Shown here: positions 10,160 to 18,672 of the stretch, one piece after another
Layout of the letters: the number at the start of each line of letters is the position of its first letter
Position numbering within the stretch: position 1 is the stretch's first letter
Assembly (NCBI GenBank): GCA_000332255.1
Contig: KB235926.1
Span: 3,997,018-4,061,017, forward strand
DNA: 64,000 nucleotides
Source of the DNA: a cyanobacterium PCC 7702
GTDB lineage: Bacteria; Cyanobacteriota; Cyanobacteriia; Cyanobacteriales; Nostocaceae
Reading direction: 5' to 3'
Notes under the pieces: model-generated
Seen by the model: only the letters and a program-made list of their open reading frames with translations
What the model was told of the DNA's origin: nothing
The model's database searches: none
Position numbers and translations under genes: made by a program

Positions 10160-10942
10160 ATGACTAGTAGATGTCAGTGGTGGAAAAAACTACTGCTAGA
10201 CTTAGGAGCTTCTGTAATATTTTATACAACAATTCCCCTGCCGCGGCTAAATGCTTTTGATTTGCAGCAAGTTGCACGTTGGGCGCCAGTGGTAGGAATG
10301 CTTGTGGGAGGAATTTTAGGGTGTGTTGATTGGTTGTTGAGTTACGCAGGTATGGCGGTATTAACTCGCAGCGCTTTAATAGTTTGTATTTGGATTGCTA
10401 TTACTGGAGGACTGCATTTAGATGGAGCAATGGATACCGCCGATGGATTAGCAATCAGATCCGATCTGAAGCGAAGGTTGGAGGTAATGGCAGATAGCGC
10501 CACAGGAGCGTTTGGGGCTATGGCAGCGATCGCCTTAGTACTATTAAAAACAACAGCCTTAGCAGATTTGCAGAACAACCGCTGGTTGGTGCTAATTGTG
10601 ACATTGGGTTGGGGACGTTGGGGACAGGTAATGGCTATTGCTCGCTATCCTTACTTAAAACCGACGGGTAAAGGTGCTTTTCACAAAACCGCGATTCGTT
10701 CCTACAAAGATTGGTTGCCAACTTTATTGTTGCTGATCTGTTTGAGTTGCGGGCAACTAATTTGGGAGAGAAATAAATTGCTAGATGCTGCAGTCATGGT
10801 GGTTGCTGGAAGCGCGATCGCCATTAGTGTTGGTGCTTGGTTCAATTACAAATTAGGCGGACATACAGGAGATAGTTACGGCGCGGTCGTAGAGTGGACT
10901 GAAGCTTTATTTTTGTGCGTGTTGACTATCCTAAGAAACTAA
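10160..10942 (+). CDS. cobS: adenosylcobinamide-GDP ribazoletransferase (cobalamin synthase)
   Basis: Joins adenosylcobinamide-GDP to alpha-ribazole, a late step of cobalamin assembly at the membrane. The 260-residue protein has the family signature [15 protein letters not shown] (residues 83-97) with its acidic metal-binding cluster, followed by alternating hydrophobic helices and a C-terminal [17 protein letters not shown] segment. I chose the ATG at 10160, which gives a usual N-terminus; a GTG at 10124 would add 12 residues. The only other cobalamin gene in the window is cobM at 44.3 kb, so the pathway is scattered here. Convergent with the PPC-domain gene, 19 bases away. Confidence 0.93.
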   Translation: MTSRCQWWKKLLLDLGASVIFYTTIPLPRLNAFDLQQVARWAPVVGMLVGGILGCVDWLLSYAGMAVLTRSALIVCIWIAITGGLHLDGAMDTADGLAIRSDLKRRLEVMADSATGAFGAMAAIALVLLKTTALADLQNNRWLVLIVTLGWGRWGQVMAIARYPYLKPTGKGAFHKTAIRSYKDWLPTLLLLICLSCGQLIWERNKLLDAAVMVVAGSAIAISVGAWFNYKLGGHTGDSYGAVVEWTEALFLCVLTILRN

Positions 10943-10961
10943 AACTACCAGTGGCAATTTT

Positions 10962-11447
10962 TTATTTAATCGGTTGTAGTCGTGTCACCTTTAACTTAAA
11001 ACTTCCCACTCCTGTTTCCCCGAAAGAACGAACGCGAACTATATACATCCCTGTTTTTGTAATTCGGGTAAATAGCAAAGAATTAGTGCTACCGTCGGGA
11101 CCGTCATCATTTTCTGCGACTGTGGAACCATCTGGACCCAAGAGTGTGACAATGCTGTCAAAGTTGTCGGAACTAAGGTCAATTGCTAGGTTATCACCCT
11201 TATTTAACTTCACCATATAATCGCGGGCAAATCCACCTTGACCTGTGGGAATATCTTTATCGGAAAGGGTATCAGAAACTTCATACGTGCTGGGTAAAGG
11301 AATTGGATTGTACAGCTTGTTACTCGCTTGAGCTAAAACCGCTGGGGAATAACCAGCGCTCATTACCAACAGCGAGACAGGAATGAAAATAGATTGTTTG
11401 AAACCTACTGTAAAAGCTTGACCGCTCATGCCAAAGAATTTTTCCAC
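10962..11447 (-). CDS. secreted PPC (pre-peptidase C-terminal) domain protein
   Basis: A 161-residue exported protein. The N-terminus has a signal peptide with a probable cleavage after AVLAQA (about residue 41). The rest is a single PPC-type beta-sandwich: DNLAIDLSSDNFDSIVTLLGPDGSTVAENDDG and a closing YIVRVRSFGETGVGSFKLKV are characteristic. Such domains usually accompany proteases; here it stands alone, so it may act as an exported binding domain. Translation may begin at 11447 or at the second ATG at 11429. Confidence 0.75.
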   Translation of the reverse strand: MEKFFGMSGQAFTVGFKQSIFIPVSLLVMSAGYSPAVLAQASNKLYNPIPLPSTYEVSDTLSDKDIPTGQGGFARDYMVKLNKGDNLAIDLSSDNFDSIVTLLGPDGSTVAENDDGPDGSTNSLLFTRITKTGMYIVRVRSFGETGVGSFKLKVTRLQPIK

Positions 11448-11511
11448 AAAATAGGCGTAATTTGGTAAATTATAGTTTTATTTGACACCAATTGGTTGCT
11501 AGTTTCCTTTG

Positions 11512-12210
11512 CTAGCCATCTTTCCTAGTTGCGGCAACTGCTAAAAAACCACAAACTTTGATGTGGTGTTGGTGGAGTGTTTGCACCGCAGCTGTTGCAG
11601 TTGCACCTGTAGTGTAAATATCATCCACTAACAAAACTGGAACAGCTGGAAGACGATAAAAATCTCGTCCGATTCCAAAGGCCGCAGTTAGGTTTTTTTC
11701 TCGCTCGGAAATAGATAAGCCAAACTGTGCTTCAGTGGCTTTGATCCTTTCTAAGCCATTTTGTTTTAATTTTAATCCAGTTATTTCACAAAAGCTTTTA
11801 GCTATCAGTGCGGCTTGATTGTAGCCACGGCGTTTGAGTTTGTCTGGATGCATGGGAATGGGAACCACCACCACCTGGGAGTGAAAAGTTATCGAGCTTG
11901 CAAGGCGATCGCTGTTTTTTTGCGCTATCCATGCCTGTGCTAAGCATTTACCTAGAATATCAGCAATTTGGGGTTGATTTTCGTATTTCATTACCGCGAT
12001 CGCCCGTTTTAGCATCCCACCGTAGGTTCCCCAACTAAAACCCAACACCGAGTATTCGCTCAGTTTCCAAGTACGCGGAGCGTGCTGTTTGAGCAATTTT
12101 TTGGTGCAGTCTTGACATAATTGCTCGCAAGCGGGACGCTGACACAAAGGACAGGGGGATTGCAGAAATAAGTTCAGAAAAGATGTGATGGTTTTAGTCC
12201 AAACTTGCAT
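11512..12210 (-). CDS. ComF-family phosphoribosyltransferase-like protein
   Basis: A 232-residue protein with an N-terminal zinc finger (C20, C23, C28, C32, C35) and a C-terminal type I phosphoribosyltransferase fold carrying the PRPP loop DDIYTTGATA near residues 196-205. ComF relatives take part in DNA uptake in naturally competent bacteria, but in many genomes the role is unproven. The gene start overlaps the end of the GNAT gene by 17 bases, so translation is probably coupled. I assign the family with confidence and the competence role only by homology. Confidence 0.85.
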   Translation of the reverse strand: MQVWTKTITSFLNLFLQSPCPLCQRPACEQLCQDCTKKLLKQHAPRTWKLSEYSVLGFSWGTYGGMLKRAIAVMKYENQPQIADILGKCLAQAWIAQKNSDRLASSITFHSQVVVVPIPMHPDKLKRRGYNQAALIAKSFCEITGLKLKQNGLERIKATEAQFGLSISEREKNLTAAFGIGRDFYRLPAVPVLLVDDIYTTGATATAAVQTLHQHHIKVCGFLAVAATRKDG

Positions 12211-12700
12211 AATTAGCTAGCAGCGACTTGACGTAGACGCGATCGCATCTTGCTGTTTCCACGCCTGCGGTAAGTTTATAACCGCTACTTTCGTACAATT
12301 TAACTGCTTCCACCAGGACGCTTGCAGTTTCGATCCAAATTTCCTGGAAACCAGCAGCAGCGATCGCTGCTTCTAGCTGTTGTAGCAAATATTTCCCCAG
12401 TCCCACACCCCTGACGCTTGGTAGAAGATACATTTTGCGGATTTCTGCTGCTTTTTTACCTCGCTGTATGGGGTAGTATGCTCCCGTACCTACAATGTGA
12501 TTTTGGTGCTCAATTACCCAGAATTCTCCTTTGGTAGCTAGGTAATATTCTTCTACTTGCAGCACGTCTCGGTCTGCACCGTTTGGTTCCCAATTTAGAC
12601 CGTATTCTGATAACACCGAACGAATTACCTCAGCTGCTGAGGTGCGATCGCGCCTTTCCCAGGGACGAATTAAAAAGTCTCGGTAATAGTGAAAAGTCAT
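12194..12700 (-). CDS. GNAT-family N-acetyltransferase
   Basis: A 168-residue acetyl-CoA-dependent acyltransferase. Motif A is visible as IRKMYLLPSVRGVGLGKYLLQQ, with the pyrophosphate-binding R97-GVGLG-102. The preceding IVGTGAYYPIQ strand and following IWIETASVLVEAVKLYESSGY match motif B with its conserved tyrosine. The substrate cannot be predicted. It lies 8 bases downstream of miaE and overlaps the ComF-like gene, forming a three-gene run. Confidence 0.85.
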   Translation of the reverse strand: MTFHYYRDFLIRPWERRDRTSAAEVIRSVLSEYGLNWEPNGADRDVLQVEEYYLATKGEFWVIEHQNHIVGTGAYYPIQRGKKAAEIRKMYLLPSVRGVGLGKYLLQQLEAAIAAAGFQEIWIETASVLVEAVKLYESSGYKLTAGVETARCDRVYVKSLLANYASLD

Positions 12701-12708
12701 CGATTTTA

Positions 12709-13314
12709 CTAACTATGAATTCTCGGTTCGGGATGCAAGTTTGCTAGCAATTGACTTTCCACAACTGCTAATTCATCTAGTCTTTGCTTGACAATTTGGC
12801 GCTCGAAGTAGGTATCGGCTAATAGCCAGTAAGTACCGAAATGGCGTGCCTCGGACATCATCAAGCTTTGATAAAATTTTGCTAATTCTGGTTCGGGACA
12901 GTAAGTCGCTAATAATCCCAAACGTTCGTGACTGCGAGCTTCAATTAAGCCACTCACAAGCAAAGAATCCAAAAAGCGATCGCTTTGTTGGGGGCGAATT
13001 TGAGCTTTCAAACCTGCGCCATAGGGAGGTGGCGTTAAAGGGCGCATGGGGATGTTTCGCCGTTCCAACCATTGATTCACTTGCTCAAAATGTTCTAGCT
13101 CTTCACGGGCAATTTTAGTTAATTCCCGCACCATTTTAGCGTTAGAAGGGTAGCGAAATATCAAGTTCAAAGCAACACCAGCAGCTTTGCGCTCACATTG
13201 GGCGTGGTCAAGCAGAATGGTGTCTAGGTTAGATATTGCTTGTTCTACCCAACGGAAACTTGTGGGTTGTTTTAAAATCTCGATCCTCGATAACTGAGAT
13301 GATTGCACGGCCAA
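12709..13314 (-). CDS. miaE: tRNA 2-methylthio-N6-isopentenyladenosine-37 hydroxylase
   Basis: An oxygen-dependent diiron enzyme that hydroxylates the isopentenyl group at A37 of tRNA. The 201-residue four-helix protein has the ligands in order: E41 (CERKAAG), E72-xx-H75 (EELEH), E125 (IEARSHER) and E155-xx-H158 (EARH). The start is uncertain: the frame begins with a TTG at 13314, and a GTG at 13308 is equally possible; there is no ATG nearby. It leads the miaE-GNAT-ComF run. The MiaA and MiaB enzymes that make the substrate are not in the window. Confidence 0.9.
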   Translation of the reverse strand: MAVQSSQLSRIEILKQPTSFRWVEQAISNLDTILLDHAQCERKAAGVALNLIFRYPSNAKMVRELTKIAREELEHFEQVNQWLERRNIPMRPLTPPPYGAGLKAQIRPQQSDRFLDSLLVSGLIEARSHERLGLLATYCPEPELAKFYQSLMMSEARHFGTYWLLADTYFERQIVKQRLDELAVVESQLLANLHPEPRIHS

Positions 13315-13444
13315 AAGTCAAAAATATTCCCGTCTTTTCCAAACTTGATTAGCTTTATTTTCCCATGTCTTTGCCATTTGGAAATAGCAAAATCAAATTA
13401 TTTTACCTGCTTGTTGCTTGCCTGTGTTGATTTCACTGATAATA

Positions 13445-13936
13445 TTATTGAGCATCCGGATTTTTTTGCAGACGAATCATCGTCCTGTAGATTTGATTTT
13501 TCAATTCTTCATTTTTTTGTAGTTCTAAAGTAATGTCATTAAATTTTTGAATGGTCAAACCATTCTCTTTTACTATTTCTTGGGAACGATTGCAGTAATT
13601 TACTGCTATATCTCTAGCTTCACTGGGAATATTATTTAAGCTGCTCGGATCGTTACAAGCCATTTTGGGAATTTCTCTGTTACCGATGATTTTCTTGATA
13701 TTTTCAAAAGCTTGTTGACGCACCGATTCAATTTTGAGCAGCGCTCTGGAGTAGTTGATAATGTCGGTATTTTGAGGTGAGGTTCCAGTTGATGACGAGC
13801 TTTGAGCATTGACTGTCGAATTCCAAACTAGAAAGCTAAAACCTAAACCAGCAATATTCACAAAAGCCATTAACAATAATTGAGAAATTATCCCAGGGAG
13901 GCTGAATCGGTAAAAATGATGGTAAGGTCTGTTCAT
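13445..13936 (-). CDS. exported DUF4168-family protein
   Basis: A 163-residue cyanobacterial protein with an N-terminal signal anchor or signal peptide (hydrophobic 15-38, possible cleavage after NAQ at about 45). The mature part has the DUF4168 pattern: INYSRALLKIESVRQQAF, two conserved cysteines (ACNDP and NYCNRS), and a C-terminal helix (YRTMIRLQK). No biochemical function is known to me. It stands between miaE and holA, with about 130 and 108 bases of spacer on each side. Confidence 0.75.
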   Translation of the reverse strand: MNRPYHHFYRFSLPGIISQLLLMAFVNIAGLGFSFLVWNSTVNAQSSSSTGTSPQNTDIINYSRALLKIESVRQQAFENIKKIIGNREIPKMACNDPSSLNNIPSEARDIAVNYCNRSQEIVKENGLTIQKFNDITLELQKNEELKNQIYRTMIRLQKNPDAQ

Positions 13937-14044
13937 TGGCTATTGACAAAATTAACTAGTTAGAGGTCTGTACAATCAGAATGAATTATTTAAGAAGCAA
14001 GAAGTTCCAGGAAAATACTGAATTATATACCAATTGTCGTTGTT

Positions 14045-15034
14045 TTATTTTTCTTGGCATACCTGACACAGTTGCATAACTGTTGTTTGCAGGGATAACA
14101 TTTCTGCTGCTCCTTGTTTGAGGTTAACTTCTAATTCCAGCAGTAAAGGTAAACAGGTTATTAATTGCTGTACGGAAAGGGACTTTACTTCCTGTTGTAA
14201 ATGATAGATACGTTTGGGGTTAGTTATTCCCACAGCTTCCGTGATCGCTTGGGGATTTTTTTCTCCACTTTCCATAATAATTTTTACCCACAACCAGGTA
14301 CGAAATTGCCCTACGAGGGTAGCAACTATTCGCAAAGGGGGTTCGCAAGCCTGGATAAGAGCTGCTAATATTGTTAAGGCTTTGGCTGTGTCTCCCTTTT
14401 TGATCGCAACTGCTAATTGCAGGCTGTTGTGGCTGGTATTTCTGACTAATTGAGCAATAGTATCTGTATCTTGCGGTTTGTTGCTGTTGTCGGCATAAAG
14501 CTGTATTTTTTCTAACTCACTGTACAGCAGCCGCGTATCGTTGCCTACAGATTCTGCCAACATTTCTATTGCCGCAGGAGTGAGTTTGACGCCCACTATT
14601 CGGGCAGCTTGCTGAACAGATTGTAGCAGCTGTTGTGTCTTCCAAGGTGGAATTACAGGAAATTCTCGAAATTCAGCGGCAAATTTTCTCAAAAGTTGGG
14701 TAGATTTGAGTCTTTCATCAGGTTTGTGGCGGCTGGTAATGATTAAAAAAGAATTTGTTGGAATTTGTGGTAAAGTTCGCACCAGTTCTGATAATACATC
14801 TTGGGGACAGTGCTGGCAAAGTGGAGAATTAGCAAGCCATACTACACGTCCTCCAGCGCCAAAGGGTGGCGTCATAGCTTGATTGAACGCAGCGATCGCA
14901 GCATCGCTTTGTTCTGGGGGAAAAACAGTGTAGTTAAAACTTGTCCACAAAGGATCGAGGACGCGATCGCCTAAAGCAGCGATTGCTTTTTCCATGGCAA
15001 AATCATCTTCTCCCCAGTAAACGTAAATTGGCAT
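14045..15034 (-). CDS. holA: DNA polymerase III delta subunit
   Basis: The clamp-loader wrench that opens the beta sliding clamp. The 329-residue protein has the family N-terminus (MPIYVYWGEDDFAMEKA), a central FLIITSRHKPDERLK segment, and a C-terminal helical domain including RNTSHNSLQLAVAIKKGDTAKAL and ACEPPLRIVATLVGQFRTW. Length is normal for delta. It starts at an ATG and appears to be a single-gene unit, divergent from the DUF1868-like gene. Confidence 0.92.
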   Translation of the reverse strand: MPIYVYWGEDDFAMEKAIAALGDRVLDPLWTSFNYTVFPPEQSDAAIAAFNQAMTPPFGAGGRVVWLANSPLCQHCPQDVLSELVRTLPQIPTNSFLIITSRHKPDERLKSTQLLRKFAAEFREFPVIPPWKTQQLLQSVQQAARIVGVKLTPAAIEMLAESVGNDTRLLYSELEKIQLYADNSNKPQDTDTIAQLVRNTSHNSLQLAVAIKKGDTAKALTILAALIQACEPPLRIVATLVGQFRTWLWVKIIMESGEKNPQAITEAVGITNPKRIYHLQQEVKSLSVQQLITCLPLLLELEVNLKQGAAEMLSLQTTVMQLCQVCQEK

Positions 15035-15145
15035 ACTAGCCGCTAAACTCCTACTTTCGCAAAGCTAAATACTTTTTAAATCATTAAATCAAGGCGGATA
15101 ACTTTGCCTACAATCAATAAGCGTGAGAGCATGAGGATATGAAGA

Positions 15146-15940
15146 TTGGACGACAACTACCAAACATACCTAAACCGAGTAGCACGGATGATGCTACCAG
15201 AAGCTTACAGATCCCAAGTCCAGCATATCCAGGAATCCTATAAGTTTCAGCCTGCAAAAAATGGGGGAAGACAAGCTGTAGCTTTTCCTGGTTACACAGT
15301 CATGACCCCGCCTTGGGAAGAAGAAACAGAAAATTTGCACTTTTATGGCAAGTTGGAGAATTATCAAAAAGAAATTCTGCAACTAACCCTTAATTCTGAT
15401 CTGATCGTACCAGTACCTCCTGCTAGTTTTCATTTAACTTTGGCAGATGTAATTTGGGATGATGCTTTTCGAGACGCGTGTGCAAAAAATCCCCAATTTG
15501 AGGAGCAATTACGCCGTTGCTTTGCAGAAATTTTCCAGCAGTACCAACAAGCAATGACAAACAACGGTATTCCCATTCGCTGGCAAATACTGGGACTTAT
15601 GATTATGCCAAGGGCGGTAGGTGTTTGTTTAGTACCTCAAGACCAAAGGTGTTACGAACAAATCGTGAATTTGCGTCGCGCGATTTATCAAAATCCTCAA
15701 TTAATTGCTTTGGGTATCGAACAACAGTACCACTTTACCGCCCACATTACATTAGGCTATTTTGGAGAAGTTCCTGCACAATTAGACCGCGATCGCTTAG
15801 CAACAGAATTTTCGGATTTGAACCAACAATGGCTAACAGATTCACCACAATTTTTAGTTCATCGTGCCGAACTGCGGAAATTTGATGACATGACACGATA
15901 TTACCGCGAACCAGACTGGCCGGTTTTGAATTTTAGCTAA
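15146..15940 (+). CDS. DUF1868 / 2H phosphoesterase-like protein
   Basis: A 264-residue protein with the two HxT motifs of the 2H phosphoesterase superfamily: H96-L-T98 (SFHLTLAD) and H200-I-T202 (AHITLGYF), which act on 2',3'-cyclic phosphates or related RNA ends in characterised members. The substrate here is unknown. The only start upstream of the conserved region is a TTG at 15146, with an in-frame TGA just before it (15140-15142) and an AGGA-like ribosome site at 15133. It is divergent from holA. Confidence 0.75.
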   Translation: MDDNYQTYLNRVARMMLPEAYRSQVQHIQESYKFQPAKNGGRQAVAFPGYTVMTPPWEEETENLHFYGKLENYQKEILQLTLNSDLIVPVPPASFHLTLADVIWDDAFRDACAKNPQFEEQLRRCFAEIFQQYQQAMTNNGIPIRWQILGLMIMPRAVGVCLVPQDQRCYEQIVNLRRAIYQNPQLIALGIEQQYHFTAHITLGYFGEVPAQLDRDRLATEFSDLNQQWLTDSPQFLVHRAELRKFDDMTRYYREPDWPVLNFS

Positions 15941-15968
15941 CGATTTCGGACGAGTTTTTCCGATTTAG

Positions 15969-16760
15969 CTATGGTTCAAAATTTAAAGATTGTTGATAGG
16001 CAAGATAAATAGCTTCTAAAAGCACATCGGAGTTAATCCCTGCCGGTACTTTTTCTAAATTAATAATAGCTTTTACTTGCTTGGCTAGTCGTGCGGCTAC
16101 TGCATCTTTTGCTTTTGGCGACATTTCCTTGCGTCTTAATAAATATTCGCGAATAACAGCAAAATCATCAGGTAACATTGCTGATATATTGGCTTGTTGT
16201 ATCAATTGCTGACAAAGTAACTTTGCCTGTTCGGAAACGACCAAAGTCGTTGTTGCTGAAGGTGGTTGGATTTGGATAACAACGGTACCAGCTACCCAAT
16301 CACCTATGCGTTTTTCACGACGACTAAAAACAATAAAAAATCCACCTAAAAACAAGGTATCGTCAACCAATCGCAATAAAGCACGTATAGCTGCTTGCTG
16401 CAATCCAATCGGACGTCCGTTATCTTGGATAACGCGAATTTTAGCGATGCGCTTTCCAGGGGTTTGTCCTTGCCATACTGTTTCAAAAAAGACAAAATAT
16501 CCTGTATAAATAAAATAATTGACCAAGAGGGCGATCGCGTATAACCAAATTCCAATCTTTTCTGCACCTGCAACATTTGTTGACCAATCCAATACCTGCA
16601 CCGATATTAACATCCATACGCTTAAAAAGATAATTAAAGTTAAAGCCAAAATATGATAATCAATTAGCAAAGCCCAAGCGCGACTACCTATTCCTGCCAA
16701 AACAAATTCTAATTCTACGCTTTCCGGTGTTTGGTATTTAATGCGATTAAAAATATGCAT
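15969..16760 (-). CDS. RDD-family membrane protein
   Basis: A 263-residue protein with the RDD signature near the N-terminus: GIGSRAWALLIDYHIL contains the R-D pair in helix 1. Two more helices follow, then the conserved GQTPGKRIAKIRVI segment and a second DDTLFLGG/RREKRIGDWVAGT region. A C-terminal soluble part of about 80 residues is helical. I start at the ATG at 16760, 2 bases after the stop of the upstream membrane-protein gene, so the two are clearly in one operon. RDD proteins have been linked to ion transport in a few cases only. Confidence 0.85.
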   Translation of the reverse strand: MHIFNRIKYQTPESVELEFVLAGIGSRAWALLIDYHILALTLIIFLSVWMLISVQVLDWSTNVAGAEKIGIWLYAIALLVNYFIYTGYFVFFETVWQGQTPGKRIAKIRVIQDNGRPIGLQQAAIRALLRLVDDTLFLGGFFIVFSRREKRIGDWVAGTVVIQIQPPSATTTLVVSEQAKLLCQQLIQQANISAMLPDDFAVIREYLLRRKEMSPKAKDAVAARLAKQVKAIINLEKVPAGINSDVLLEAIYLAYQQSLNFEP

Positions 16761-16762
16761 GT

Positions 16763-17614
16763 TCAAATTTCGCGATCGCGTAATTTCAAACCCAATCCTT
16801 CCCTACGACTTCTTAAGTCGTAATAAACAACTGCTTTGATAGCTTGCCAAAAGGGAGTTACTAAAACATTTGCCAGTAAAAGTAAAATTAAACCTAAAAA
16901 AATTAACATCCAAAAAGTATTACTCACATCGATACTAGGTTCTGTCCCTCCACTTAAGGCCAGAGTCACAAAATATCCTATACCAAATGCAAAGGGAATC
17001 ATTGCCAAAACAATTATTGGTAGCGTGATTAAGGAGGCTATTAAAATAATGACCTGCAGCCGCCAGGCATGACCTTTTGTCAATTCCCAGCTGCGACCTA
17101 TCGCTTCTCCTGCATCGCGGATATCCTCGATGGCTAAAGGTAATTCTGGTAGAAAAAGACGTGAGAAAAACCAAAGATAAATAACTAATGTTGCCAGGCT
17201 GAAAACAATATTTAATAAAACAAAAACGACAGATTCATTTCCGAAAATTCCTCCTAATATGCGGGTGATAATCCCCTTAATTATTGCTAACCCAAAATTG
17301 AGGAAGAAGAGAATTATAGTGACTATAATTTGCGCCAACCAAAAGCTCCAAAATCGAGAATTAATGTGATGTTTGGCAGATCTAATTGACTCGGGTTGAT
17401 TAACTAACTCACCAAATGCCAAGCGAGAAATGGTAGCATGAAGAGCATAAAATTTTGCCCAGCCATAAATTGGGATTATTGCCCATAAAATAGCCTGAAA
17501 TGCCAAACCAAGATATTGCTGGAAATGGGAACGATACAACTTGACAGCTGCACTCACAACATTTCCCACACTCAAAGGTTGCACGGAACTTGTAGTTCCA
17601 AAGTTTTCAGACAT
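16763..17614 (-). CDS. multi-pass membrane protein of unknown function
   Basis: A 283-residue protein with about six hydrophobic helices and a short polar N-terminus (MSENFGTTSSVQPLSVGNVVSAAVKLYRSHF). The segment LAIEDIRDAGEAIGRSWELTKGHAWR is typical of membrane proteins placed in the DUF975 / glycerophosphodiesterase-membrane-domain group, but I cannot be certain of the family. It is the first gene of the operon with the RDD gene and is divergent from the SpoIIM-like gene, a neighbourhood seen in many bacteria. Confidence 0.7.
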   Translation of the reverse strand: MSENFGTTSSVQPLSVGNVVSAAVKLYRSHFQQYLGLAFQAILWAIIPIYGWAKFYALHATISRLAFGELVNQPESIRSAKHHINSRFWSFWLAQIIVTIILFFLNFGLAIIKGIITRILGGIFGNESVVFVLLNIVFSLATLVIYLWFFSRLFLPELPLAIEDIRDAGEAIGRSWELTKGHAWRLQVIILIASLITLPIIVLAMIPFAFGIGYFVTLALSGGTEPSIDVSNTFWMLIFLGLILLLLANVLVTPFWQAIKAVVYYDLRSRREGLGLKLRDREI

Positions 17615-17647
17615 ATAAATTAAGACTCCGAGAAGGCAAAAATCTGA

Positions 17648-17672
17648 AAGATAGCCTTATTAAGGCTATCTT
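17648..17672. promoter_or_regulatory. 25-bp palindrome between divergent membrane-protein genes
   Basis: Arms AAGATAGCCTTA (17648-17659) and TAAGGCTATCTT (17661-17672) are perfectly complementary around a single central T. The element sits midway between the starts of the membrane-protein operon (17614, minus) and the SpoIIM-like gene (17706, plus), the position expected for a shared operator. It has no following T-run, so a terminator is less likely. The protein that would bind it is unknown. Confidence 0.5.
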
Positions 17673-17705
17673 ATAGTCAACTTCTACTCAGTGTTCCCAA
17701 ATTTT

Positions 17706-18662
17706 ATGAATATTCAACGTTGGATATCACGAAGAGAACCAAATTGGCAACGTTTGGAAGAACTATTGAAGCGGGTGGAAAAAAAAGGCATTCGATCTCT
17801 TTCCGCTTCAGAAATTAGAGATTTAGCAAGTTTATATCGTTCTATATCAGCAGATTTAGCCCGTGCTCGCACTCAGCAAGTCGGCCAGACTTTCATACAA
17901 TTTTTACAATCCCTAACAACCCGTGCCTATACACAAATTTATCAAGGTTCGCGGCGACAAGAATGGCAGACAGTGTTAGACTTTTATCGTTGGGAATTCC
18001 CAGCTATTGTTAGGGAAACATTTCCCTATACTGTTTTTGCTACATGTTTATTTGTACTGGGAGCTGTGATTGCTTGGTGGTATGGATGGCAAGATCCTAG
18101 TTTTTTGCCGCTTATTGTACCTGAAAATTTGATTGCCACAGTTCGCGATCGCCAACAATTATGGATGGGTTCCATTGTCGGAATAGAACCTTTGGCATCC
18201 AGTAATATCATGACAAATAACCTATCGGTGTCTTTGGCAGCGGTAGCTGGTGGAGTAACAGCTGGGATATACACGGCATTTTTGATGTTCTTCAATGGTT
18301 TGTCGATCGGGGCGATCGCCGCTTTAGTCGGACAGAACAACCTTTCCTATCCTTTTTGGGGTTTTGTGTTTCCCCATGGTTCCCTAGAATTACCCGCCAT
18401 ATTTTTTGCTGGCGGTGCTGGTTTTTTGTTAGCAAAAGCAATTTTATTTCCCGGTCGGTATCGCCGCGCTGACGCATTAAAATTCTCGGGTGCACGCTCT
18501 GTGCAGTTAGTGTTTGGTATTGTACCAATGTTAATTGTTGCCGGTATAATTGAGGGATTTTTCTCTCCCAATCCTTTTGTACCCTTACCCTTCAAGTATT
18601 TATGTGGAATAGGATTATTTGCATTGCTAGTTGCTTATTGCCGCCGTCAGAAAAAAAACTAG
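17706..18662 (+). CDS. SpoIIM-family (stage II sporulation protein M-like) membrane protein
   Basis: A 318-residue protein with a basic helical N-terminal region (MNIQRWISRREPNWQRLEELL), then at least five membrane helices. The stretch GGVTAGIYTAFLMFFNGLSIGAI and GFVFPHGSLELPAIFFAGGAGFLLA are strong SpoIIM family marks. In non-sporulating bacteria these proteins have no established function and often occur with RDD, DUF58 and MoxR genes. I chose the ATG at 17706; a GTG at 17691 adds five residues. It is divergent from the RDD operon and convergent with the MOSC gene. Confidence 0.88.
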   Translation: MNIQRWISRREPNWQRLEELLKRVEKKGIRSLSASEIRDLASLYRSISADLARARTQQVGQTFIQFLQSLTTRAYTQIYQGSRRQEWQTVLDFYRWEFPAIVRETFPYTVFATCLFVLGAVIAWWYGWQDPSFLPLIVPENLIATVRDRQQLWMGSIVGIEPLASSNIMTNNLSVSLAAVAGGVTAGIYTAFLMFFNGLSIGAIAALVGQNNLSYPFWGFVFPHGSLELPAIFFAGGAGFLLAKAILFPGRYRRADALKFSGARSVQLVFGIVPMLIVAGIIEGFFSPNPFVPLPFKYLCGIGLFALLVAYCRRQKKN

Positions 18663-18672
18663 TTTTTATGAA

